Assembly: GCF_000003605.2 (NCBI RefSeq)
Contig: NW_003114598.1
Coordinates: 1 to 19,447, forward strand
Direction of reading: 5' to 3'
From: Saccoglossus kowalevskii
Lineage: Eukaryota > Hemichordata > Enteropneusta > Harrimaniidae
Length of the DNA: 19,447 bases
Part shown: in pieces, positions 9,467-19,050 of the stretch
Numbering within the stretch: the stretch's first letter is position 1
How the letters are laid out: each line of letters starts with the position of its first letter
Notes under the pieces: generated by a model
What the model saw: only the letters and a program-made list of their open reading frames with translations
The model's database searches: none
What the model was told of the DNA's origin: nothing
Position numbers and translations under genes: made by a program

Positions 9467-11097
9467 ATTGGTGGGTATGGCGTTACATAGTTACCTACTC
9501 CACTAATTGGTGTGACTGGAGTTGCATAATTGCCTTCCCCATTGGTGTGTATGGTGTTACAAAGTTACCTACTCCACTAATTGGTGTGACTGGAGTTGGA
9601 TAATTGCCTTCCCCATTGGTGTGTATGGTGTTACATAGTTGCCTACTCCACTAATTGGTGTGACTGGGGTTGCATAATTGCCTTCCCCATTGCTGTGTAT
9701 GATGTTACATTGTTACCTACTCCACTAATTGGTGTGACTCGAGTTGCATAATTGCCTTCCCCATTGGTGTGTATAATGTTACATTGTTACCTACTCCACT
9801 AATTGGTGTGACTGGAGTTGCATAATTGCCTTCCCCATTGGTGTGTATGGCGTTACATAGTTACCTACTCCACTAATTGGTGTGACTGGAGTTGCATAAT
9901 TGCCTTCCCCATTGGTGTGTATGGTGTTACATAATTACCTACTCCACTTAATTGGTGTGACTGGACTTGCATAATTTCCTTCCCCATTGGTGTGTATGAT
10001 GTTACATTGTTGCCTACTCTACTAATTGGTGTGACTGGAGTTGCATAATTGCCTTCCCCATTGGTGTGTATGATGTTACATAATTGCCTACTCCACTAAT
10101 TGGTGTGACTGGAGTTGCATAATTGCCTTCCCCATTGGTGTGTATGATGTTACATAGATGCCTACTCCACTAATTGGTGTGACTGGAGTTGCATAATTGC
10201 CTTCCCCATTGGTGTGTATGGTGTTACATAGTTACCTACTCCACTAATTGGTGTGACTGGAGTTGCATAATTGCCTTGCCCCATTGGTGTGTATGGTATT
10301 TACATAGTTACCTACTGCACTAATTGGTGTGACTGGAGTTGCATAATTGCCTGCCCCATTGGTGTGTATGGTATTACATAGTTACCTACTGCACTAATTG
10401 GTGTGACTGGAGTTGCATAATTGCCTTCCCCATTGGTGTGTATAGTGTTACATAGTTACCTACTCTACTAATTAGTGTGACTGGAGTTGCATAATTGCCT
10501 TGCCCATTGGTGTGTATGGTGTTACATAGTTCCCTACTCCACTAATTGGTGTGACTGGAGTTGCATAATTGCCTTCCCCATTGGTGTGCATGGTGTTATA
10601 TAGTTACCTACTCCACTCATTGGTGTGACTGGAGTTGCATAATTGCCTTCCCCATTTGTGTGTATAGTGTTACATAGTTACCTACTCTACTAATTGGTGT
10701 GACTGGAGTTGCATAATTGCCTTCACCATTGGTGTGTATAGTGTTACATAATTTCCTGCTCCACTAATTGGTGTAATTGGAGTTGCATAATTGCCTGCCC
10801 CATTGGTATGTATGGTGTTACATAGTTGCCTACTCAACTAATTGGTGTGACTGGAGTTGCATAATTGCCTTCCCCATTGGTGTGTATGGTGTTACATAGT
10901 TCCCTACTCCACTAATTGGTGTGACTGGAGTTGCATAATTGCCTTCCCCATTGGTGTGTATGGTGTTACATAGTTACCTACTCTACTAATTAGTGTGACT
11001 GGAGTTGCATAATTGCCTTCCCCATTGGTATGTATAGTGTTACATAGTTACCTACTCTACTAATTAGTGTGACTGGAGTTGCATAATTGCCTTCCCC

Positions 11098-11239
11098 ATT
11101 GGTATGTATGGTGTACATAGTTGCTACTCATAATTGGTGTGACTGGAGTGCATAATTGCTTTCACCATTGGTGTGTATAGTGTTACATAGTTCCTGCTCC
11201 ACTATTGGTGTGACTGGGGTTGCATAATTGCTTTCCCCC
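11098..11239 (+). repeat. Two dimers with a cluster of small indels
   Basis: Dimer 11098-11166 is 69 bp: GTGTACATAG has lost one T, the TTGCTACTCATAATTGG stretch has lost three bases, and GAGTGCAT has lost one T. Dimer 11167-11239 is 73 bp: TTCCTGC lost a C, CTATTGG lost an A, and TTCCCCCA gained a C. Elsewhere small indels are rare, about one per several kilobases. Most of these shorten or lengthen a base run, which is the usual signature of long-read consensus error, although real decay is possible. Confidence 0.85.
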
Positions 11240-11683
11240 ATTGGTGTGTATGGTGTTACATAGTTGCTTACTCCACTAATTGGTGTGACTGGAGTTGCAT
11301 AATTGCCTTCACCATTGGTGTGTATAGTGTTACATAGTTCCCTGCTCCACTAATTGGTGTGACTGGGGTTGCATAATTGCCTTCCCCATTGGTATGTATG
11401 GTGTTACATAGTTGCCTACTCCACTAATTGGTGTGACTGGAGTTGCATAATTGCCTTCACCATTGGTGTGTATAGTGTTACATAGTTGCCTGCTCCACTA
11501 ATTGGTGTGACTGGGGTTGCATAATCGCCTTCCCCATTGGTGTGTATGGTGTTACATAGTTGCTTACTCCACTAATTGGTGTGACTGGAGTTGCATAATT
11601 GCCTTCCCCATTGGTGTGTATAGTGTTACATAGTTCCCTGCTCCACTAATTGGTGTGACTGGAGTTGCATAATTGCCTTCCCC

Positions 11684-11831
11684 ATTGCTGTGTATGGTGT
11701 TACATTGTGACCTACTCCACTAATTGGTGTGACTCGAGTTGCATAATTGCCTTCCCCATTGGTGTGTATAATGTTACAATGTTACCTACTCCACTAATTG
11801 GTGTGACTGGAGTTGCATAATTGCCTTCCCC
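11684..11831 (+). repeat. TGACC/CTCGAG two-dimer module, copy 4
   Basis: It has the same linked markers as 6577-6724, and the second dimer reads TATAATGTTACAATG. The spacing from copy 3 is 2365 = 32 x 74 - 3, with the -3 explained by indels at 9949, 10277, 10300 and 11098-11239. Confidence 0.85.
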
Positions 11832-12053
11832 ATTGGTGTGTATGGCGTTACATAGTTACCTACTCCACTAATTGGTGTGACTGGAGTTGCATAATTGCCT
11901 TCCCCATTGGTGTGTATGGTGTTACATAGTTACCTACTCCACTAATTGGTGTGACTGGACTTGCATAATTGCCTTCCCCATTGGTGTGTATGGTGTTACA
12001 TAGTTGCCTACTGCACTAATTGGTTTGACTGGAGTTGCATAATTGCCTGCCCC

Positions 12054-12131
12054 ATTGGTGTGTATGGTGTTACATAGTTGCCTACTCCACTGATTGGTGT
12101 CTATGGTGTTACATAGTTACCTACTCCACTA
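12054..12131 (+). repeat. A-A half-unit junction 4
   Basis: A (12054-12092) is followed by A (12093-12131), with CCACTG and ATTGGTGTCTATGG at the join. It is the counterpart of junction 2 within the duplicated 779-bp block. Confidence 0.93.
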
Positions 12132-12536
12132 ATTGGTGTGACTGGAGTTGCATAATTGCCTGCCCCATTGGTGTGTATGGTATTACATAGTTACCTACTG
12201 CACTAATTGGTGTGATTGGAGTTGCATAATTACCTGCCCCATTGGTGTGTATGGTATTACATAGTTACCTACTGCACTAATTGGTGTGACTGGAGTTGCA
12301 TAATTGCCTTCACCATTCGTGTGTATAGTGTTACATAGTTCCCTGCTCCACTAATTGGTGTGACTGCAGTTGCATAATTTCCTTCCCCATTGGTGTGTAT
12401 GGTGTTACATAGTTGCTTACTCCACTAATTGGTGTGACTGGAGTTGCATAATTGCCTTCCCCATTGGTGTGTATAGTGTTACATAGTTCCCTGCTCCACT
12501 AATTGGTGTGACTGGAGTTGCATAATTGCCTTCCCC

Positions 12537-12684
12537 ATTGATGTGTATGGTGTTACATTGTGACCTACTCCACTAATTGGTGTGACTCGAGTTGCATAAT
12601 TGCCTTCCCCATTGGTGTGTATGATGTTACAATGTTACCTACTCCACTAATTGGTGTGTCTGGAGTTGCATAATTGCCTTCCCC
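12537..12684 (+). repeat. TGACC/CTCGAG two-dimer module, copy 5
   Basis: This is the same module, but the first dimer starts ATTGATGTG rather than ATTGCTGTG. The spacing from copy 4 is 853 = 11 x 74 + 39. Confidence 0.82.
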
Positions 12685-12906
12685 ATTGGTGTGTATGGCG
12701 TTACATAGTTACCTACTCCACTAATTGGTGTGACTGGAGTTGGATAATTGCCTTCCCCATTGGTGTGTATGGTGTTACATAGTTGCCTACTCCACTAATT
12801 GGTGTGACTGGAGTTGCATAATTGCCTTCCCCATTGGTGTGTATAGTGTTACATAGTTCCCTGCTCCACTAATTGGTGTGACTGGAGTTGCATAATTGCC
12901 TGCCCC

Positions 12907-13280
12907 ATTGGTGTGTATGGTGTTACACAGTTGCCTACTCCACTAATTGGTGTGACTGAAATTGCATAATTGCCTTCCCCATTGGTGTGTATGGTGTTAC
13001 ATAGTTACCTACTCCATTAATTGGTGTGACTGGAGTTGCATAATTGCCTGCCCCATTGGTGTCTATGGTGTTACATAGTTGCCTACTCCACTAATTGGTG
13101 TGACTGGAGTTGCATAATTGCCTTCCCCATTGGTGTGTATGGTGTTACATAGTTACCTACTCCACTAATTGGTGTGACTGGAGTTGCATAATTGTCTGCC
13201 CCATTGGTATGTTAGGTGTTACATAGTTGCCTACTCCACTGATTGGTGTATATGGTGTTACATAGTTACCTAATCCACTG
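12907..13280 (+). repeat. 374-bp duplicated block, left copy
   Basis: It shares GACTGAAATTG, CTCCATTAATTGG, TTGTCTGCCCC, GTATGTTAGG and an A-A junction with 14352-14725 at offset 1445 = 19 x 74 + 39. After the junction, the TAATCC marker sits 74 bp further along in the right copy (13271 versus 14790). One dimer was therefore gained or lost there. Confidence 0.85.
13203..13280 (+). repeat. A-A half-unit junction 5 (ATTGGTGTA variant)
   Basis: A (13203-13241) is followed by A (13242-13280). The second half starts ATTGGTGTATATGG, with A where junctions 1-4 have C. The upstream half has GTATGTTAGG. It is the same founding junction with a later substitution. Confidence 0.92.
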
Positions 13281-14129
13281 ATTGGTGTGACTCGAGTTGC
13301 ATAATTGCCTTACCCATTGGTGTGTATGGTGTTACATAGTAACCTACTGCACTAATTGGTGTGACTGGAGTTGCATAATTGCCTTCCCCATTGGTGTGTA
13401 TGGTGTTACATAGTTCCCTACTCCACTAATTGGTGTGACTGGAGTTGCATAATTGCCTTCCCCATTGGTGTGTATGGTGTTACATAGTTCCCTACTCCAC
13501 TAATTGGTGTGACTGGAGTTGCATAATTGCCTTCCCCATTGGTGTGTATGATGTTACATAGTTACCTACTCCACTAATTGGTGTGACTGGAGTTGCATAA
13601 TTGCCTTCCCCATTGGTGTGTAGTGTGTTACATAGTTCACTACTCCACTAATTGATGTGACTGGAGTTGCATAATTGCCTTCCCCATTGGTGTGTATGGT
13701 GTTACATAGTTCCCTACTCCACTAATTGGTGTGACTGGAGTTGCATAATTGCCTTCCCCATTGGTGTGTATGGTGTTACATAGTTCCCTACTCCACTAAT
13801 TGATGTGACTGGAGTTGCATAATTGCCTTCCCCATTGGTGTGTATGGTGTTACATAGTTCCCTACTCCACTAATTGGTGTGACTGGAGTTGCATAATTGC
13901 CTTCCCCATTGGTGTGTATGATGTTACATAGTTACCTACTCCACTAATTGGTGTGACTGGAGTTGCATAATTGCCTTCCTCATTGGTGTGTATGATGTTA
14001 CATAGTTACCTACTCCACTAATTGGTGTGACTGGAGTTGCATAATTGCCTTCCCCATTGGTGTGTATGGCGTTACATAGTTACCTACTCCACTAATTGGT
14101 GTGACTGGAGTTGCATAATTGCCTTCCCC

Positions 14130-14277
14130 ATTGCTGTGTATGGTGTTACATTGTGACCTACTCCACTAATTGGTGTGACTCGAGTTGCATAATTGCCTTC
14201 CCCATTGGTGTGTATGATGTTACAATGTTACCTACTCCACTAATTGGTGTGACTGGAGTTGCATAATTGCCTTCCCC
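14130..14277 (+). repeat. TGACC/CTCGAG two-dimer module, copy 6
   Basis: It has the full marker set ATTGCTGTG, CATTGTGACC, GACTCGAG and TACAATG. The spacing from copy 5 is 1593 = 21 x 74 + 39, numerically the same as the duplicated 3208-4800 block length, probably by coincidence. Confidence 0.85.
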
Positions 14278-14351
14278 ATTGGTGTGAATGATGTTACATT
14301 GTTACCTACTCCACTAATTGGTGTGACTGGAGTTGCATAATTGCCTGCCCC

Positions 14352-14725
14352 ATTGGTGTGTATGGTGTTACATAGTTGCCTACTCCACTAATTGGTGTGA
14401 CTGAAATTGCATAATTGCCTTCCCCATTGGTGTGTATGGTGTTACATAGTTACCTACTCCATTAATTGGTGTGACTGGAGTTGCATAATTGCCTGCCCCA
14501 TTGGTGTGTATGGTGTTACATAGTTTCCTACTCCACTAATTGGTGTGACTGGAGTTGCATAATTGCCTTCCCCATTGGTGTGTATGGTGTTACATAGTTA
14601 CCTACTCCACTAATTGGTGTGACTGGAGTTGCATAATTGTCTGCCCCATTGGTATGTTAGGTGTTACATAGTTGCCTACTCCACTGATTGGTGTATATGG
14701 TGTTACATAGTTACCTACTCCACTG
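14352..14725 (+). repeat. 374-bp duplicated block, right copy
   Basis: This is the copy of 12907-13280 at offset 1445. Differences include CATAGTTGCC for CACAGTTGCC in the first dimer, TAGTTTCC near 14522 for TAGTTGCC, and CTACTCC for CTAATCC in the second A half. Confidence 0.85.
14648..14725 (+). repeat. A-A half-unit junction 6 (ATTGGTGTA variant)
   Basis: A (14648-14686) is followed by A (14687-14725). It shares GTATGTTAGG and ATTGGTGTATATGG with junction 5, from which it differs by block duplication. Confidence 0.92.
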
Positions 14726-15278
14726 ATTGGTGTGACTGGAGTTGCATAACTGCCTTCCCCATTGGTATGTATAGTGTTACATAGTTACCTAATCCACTGA
14801 TTGGTGTGACTCGAGTTGCATAATTGCCTTACCCATTGGTGTGTATGGTGTTACATAGTAACCTACTGCACTAATTGGTGTGACTGGAGTTGCATAATTG
14901 CCTTCCCCATTGGTGTGTATAGTGTTACATGGTAACCTCCTGCACTAATTGGTGTGACTGGAGTTGCATAATTGCCTTCCCCATTGGTATGTATAGTGTT
15001 ACATAGTTACCTACTGCACTAATTGGTGTGACTGGAGTTGCATAATTGCCTTCCCCATTGGTGTGTATGGTGTTACATAGTTACCTACTCTACTAATTAG
15101 TGTGACTGGAGTTGCATAATTGCCTTCCCCATTGGTATGTATGGTGTTACATAGTTACCTACTCAACTAATTGGTGTGACTGGAGTTGCATAATTGCCTT
15201 CCCCATTGGTGTGTATGGTGTTACATTGTTCCCTACTCCACTAATTGGTGTGACTGGAGTTGCATAATTGCCTTCCCC

Positions 15279-15574
15279 ATTGGTGTGTATAGTGTTACAT
15301 AGTTACCTACTCTACTAATTGGTGTGACTGGAGATGCATAATTGCCTTCGTCATTGGTGTGTATAGTGTTACATTGTTACCTACTCCACTAATTGGTGTG
15401 ACTGGAGTTGCATAATTGCCTTCCCCATTGGTGTGTATAGTGTTACATAGTTACCTACTCTACTAATTGGTGTGACTGGAGATGCATAATTGCCTTCGTC
15501 ATTGGTGTGTATAGTGTTACATTGTTACCTACTCCACTAATTGGTGTGACTCGAGTTGCATAATTGCCTTCCCC
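15279..15574 (+). repeat. Tandem duplication of a two-dimer (148 bp) segment
   Basis: 15279-15426 is directly followed by a copy at 15427-15574. Both carry the private markers GGAGATGCAT (GAGATG at 15331 and 15479) and CTTCGTC, then a dimer with CATTGTTACC. The only difference seen is GACTCGAG in the last dimer for GACTGGAG. The markers occur nowhere else in the window, so the duplication is recent. Confidence 0.9.
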
Positions 15575-15722
15575 ATTGGTGTGTATGATGTTACATAGTT
15601 ACCTACTCCACTAATTGGTGTGACTGGAGTTGCATAATTGCCTTCCCCATTGGTGTGTATGGTGTTACATAGTTCCCTACTCCACTAATTGGTGTGACTG
15701 GAGTTGCATAATTGCCTTCCCC

Positions 15723-15793
15723 ATTGGTGTGTATGTTACATAGTTACTTACTCCACTAATTGGTGTGACTGGAGTTGCATAATTGCCTTCCCC
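15723..15793 (+). repeat. Dimer with a 3-bp deletion in the A half
   Basis: The unit reads GTGTGTATGTTACATAG, missing three bases relative to GTGTGTATGGTGTTACATAG, so it is 71 bp long. GTT and GTG lie close together there, so slippage between short direct repeats could have made it. Confidence 0.85.
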
Positions 15794-16978
15794 ATTGGTG
15801 TGTATGGTGTTACATAGTTCACTACTCCACTAATTGATGTGACTGGAGTTGCATAATTGCCTTCCCCATTGGTGTGTATGGTGTTACATAGTTCCCTACT
15901 CTACTAATTGGTGTGACTGGAGTTGCATAATTGCCTTCCCCATTGGTGTGTATGGTGTTACATAGTTCCCTGCTCCACTAATTGATGTGACTGGAGTTGC
16001 ATAATTGCCTTCCCCATTGGTATGTATAGTGTTACATAGTTACCTACTCCACTAATTGGTGTGACTGGAGTTGCATAATTGCCTTCCCCATTGGTGTGTA
16101 TGGTGTTTCATAGTTCCCTACTCCACTAATTGGTGTGACTAGAGTTGCATAATTGCCTGCCCCATTGGTATGTATGGTGTTACATAGTTGCCTACTCAAC
16201 TAATTGGTGTGACTGGAGTTGCATAATTGCCTTCCCCATTGGTGTGTATGATGTTACATAGTTACCTACTCCACTAATTGGTGTGACTGGAGTTGCATAA
16301 TTGCCTTCCCCATTGGTGTGTATGATGTTACATAGTTACCTACTCCACTAATTGGTGTGACTGGAGTTGCATAATTGCCATTCCCATTGGTGAGTATAGT
16401 GTTACATAGTTACCTACTCCACTAATTGGTGTGACTGGAGTTGCATAATTGCCTTCCCCATTGGTGTGTATGATGTTACATAGTTACCTACTCCACTAAT
16501 TGGTGTGACTGGAGTTGCATAATTGCCTTCCCCATTGGTGTGTATGGTGTTACATAGTTACCTACTCTACTAATTGGTGTGATTGGAGTTGCATAATTGC
16601 CTTCCCCATTGGTGTGTATGGTGTTACATAGTTACCTACTGCACTAATTGGTGTGATTGGAGTTGCATAATTGCCCTGCCCCATTGGTGTGTATGATGTT
16701 ACATAGTTACCTACTCCACTAATTGGTGTGACTGCAGTTGCATAATTGCCTGCCCCATTGGGTGTGTATGGTATTACATAGTTACCTACTGCACTAATTG
16801 GTGTGACTGGAGTGCATAATCGCCTTCCCCATTGGTGTGTATAGTGTTACATAGTTCCCTGCTCCACTAATTGGTGTGACTGCAGTTGCATAATTTTCTT
16901 CCCCATTGGTGTGTATGGTGTTACATAGTTGCTTACTCCACTAATTGGTGTGACTGGAGTTGCATAATTGCCTTCCCC

Positions 16979-17375
16979 ATTGGTGTGTATAGTGTTACAT
17001 AGTTCCCTGCTCCACTAATTGGTGTGACTGGAGTTGTATAATTGCCTTCCCCATTGGTGTGTATGGTGTTACATAGTTGCCTACTCCACTAATTGGTGTG
17101 ACTGGAGTTGCATAATTGCCTTCCCCATTGGTGTGTATAGTGTTACATAGTTCCCTGCTCCACTAATTGGTGTGACTGGAGTTGCTAAATTGCCTTCCCC
17201 ATTGGTGTGTATGGTGTTACATTGTTGCCTACTCCACTAATTGGTGTGACTGGAGTTGCATAATTGCCTTCCCCATTGGTGTGTATGGTGTTACATAGTT
17301 GCCTACTCCACTAATTGGTGTGACTAGGGTTGCATAATTGCCTTCCCCATTGGGGTGTATGGTGTTATATAGTTG
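16979..17375 (+). repeat. 397-bp duplicated block, left copy
   Basis: This matches 19051-19447 at offset 2072 = 28 x 74. Shared order: CCCTGCTCC, TTGCCTAC (TTGTCTAC in the right copy), a GCTAAATTG or GCAAAATTG dimer, CATTGTTGCC, a GGGTTG dimer, then ATTGGGGTG (17349 and 19421). Private differences include GACTAGGG and TTATATAG in this copy. Confidence 0.83.
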
Positions 17376-17718
17376 CCTACTCCACTAATTGGTGTGACTG
17401 GACTTGCATAATTGCCTTCACCATTGGTGTGTACAGTGTTACATAGTTACCTACTGCAATAATTGGTGTGACTGGAGTTGCATAATCGCCTTCCCCATTG
17501 GTATGTATAGTGTTACAAAGTTACCTACTGCAATAATTGGTGTGACTGGAGTTGCATAATTGCCTTCCCCATTGGTGTGTATGGTGTTACATAGTTACCT
17601 ACTGCACTAATTGGTGTGATTGGAGTTGCATAATTGCCTGCCCCATTGGTGTGTATGGTGTTACATAGTTACCTACTCCACTAATTGATGTGACTGGAGT
17701 TGCATAATTGCCTACCCC

Positions 17719-18236
17719 ATTGGTGTGTATAGTGTTACATAGTAACCTACTGCACTAATTGGTGTGACTGGAGTTGCATAATTGCCTACCCCATTGGTGT
17801 GTATAGTGTTACATAGTAACCTACTGCACTAATTGATGTGACTGGAGTTGCATAATTGCCTACCCCATTGGTGTGTATGGTGTTACATAGTTACCTACTC
17901 CACTAATTGGTGTGACTGGAGTTGCATAATTGCCTTCCCCATTGGTGTGTATGATGTTACATAGTTACCTACTCCACTAATTGGTGTGACTGGAGTTGCA
18001 TAATTGCCTTCCCCATTGGTGTGTATGGTGTTACATAGTTCCCTACTCCACTAATTGATGTGACTGGAGTTGCATAATTGCCTTCCCCATTGGTGTGTAT
18101 GGTGTTACATAGTTCCCTACTCCACTAATTGGTGTGACTGGAGTTGCATAATTGCCTTCCCCATTGGTGTGTATGGTGTTACATAGTTCCCTACTCCACT
18201 AATTGATGTGACTGGAGTTGCATAATTGCCTTCCCC
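17719..18236 (+). repeat. 7-dimer higher-order repeat, distal copy (518 bp)
   Basis: The unit order is u6-u11 plus X, as at 2320-2837, at offset 15399. The TACCCC marker before u8 is at 17859 and recurs at 18377, 518 bp on. Its presence at the far side of the window shows that this higher-order unit is not confined to one tandem domain. Confidence 0.85.
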
Positions 18237-18976
18237 ATTGGTGTGTATAGTGTTACATAGTAACCTACTGCACTAATTGGTGTGACTGGAGTTGCAAAAT
18301 TGCCTACCCCATTGGTGTGTATAGTGTTACATAGTAACCTACTGCACTAATTGATGTGACTGGAGTTGCATAATTGCCTACCCCATTGGTGTGTATGGTG
18401 TTACATAGTTACCTACTCCACTAATTGGTGTGACTGGAGTTGCATAATTGCCTTCCCCATTGGTGTGTATGATGTTACATAGTTACCTACTCCACTAATT
18501 GGTGTGACTGGAGTTGCATAATTGCCTTCCCCATTGGTGTGTATGGTGTTACATAGTTCCCTACTCCACTAATTGATGTGACTGGAGTTGCATAATTGCC
18601 TTCCCCATTGGTGTGTATGGTGTTACATAGTTCCCTACTCCACTAATTGGTGTGACTGGAGTTGCATAATTGCCTTCCCCATTGGTGTGTATAGTGTTAC
18701 ATAGTAACCTACTGCACTAATTGGTGTGACTGGAGTTGCATAATTGCCTTCCCCATTGGTGTGTATGGTGTTACATAGTTCCCTACTCCACTAATTGGTG
18801 TGACTGGAGTTGCATAATTGCCTTCCCCATTGGTGTGTATGGTGTTACATAGTTATCTACTCTACTAATTAGTGTGACTGGAGTTGCATAATTGCCTTCC
18901 CCATTGGTGTGTATAGTGTTACATAGTAACCTACTGCACTAATTGGTGTGACTGGAGTTGCATAATTGCCTTCCCC
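18237..18976 (+). repeat. Circularly permuted 11-mer, distal copy (u6-u11, u1-u4)
   Basis: Ten dimers continue in order u6-u11 then u1-u4, including the rare TTATC/CTACTAATTAG unit u3 at 18829. From u8 to u4 the offset to the left array is constant at 16731 (1646 to 18377, 2125 to 18856). This equals 223 x 74 + 6 x 39 - 5, exactly the intervening extra halves and indels. A GCAAAATTG change in u6 (about 18294) is private. The next dimer (18977) reads CCCTGCTCC and leaves the series. Confidence 0.87.
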
Positions 18977-19050
18977 ATTGGTGTGTATGGTGTTACATAG
19001 TTCCCTGCTCCACTAATTGGTGTGACTGGAGTTGCATAATTGCCTTCCCC

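Larger units (their letters stand above)
11536..12314 (+). repeat. 779-bp duplicated block, right copy
   Basis: This matches 6429-7207 in unit order at offset 5107. That equals 68 x 74 + 2 x 39 - 3, consistent with the A-A junctions and small indels between the copies. Differences include ATAATGTTAC (11768), GACTGGACTTG (11954), GGTTTGACTGG (12021) and TAATTACCTGC (12229). Confidence 0.82.

Noticed and set aside
14130-14277. Meaning in the 1593-bp spacing between modules at 12537 and 14130, equal to the 3208-4800 block length
   Set aside because: Both are simply 21 x 74 + 39. The sequence between these modules does not match the 3208-4800 block.
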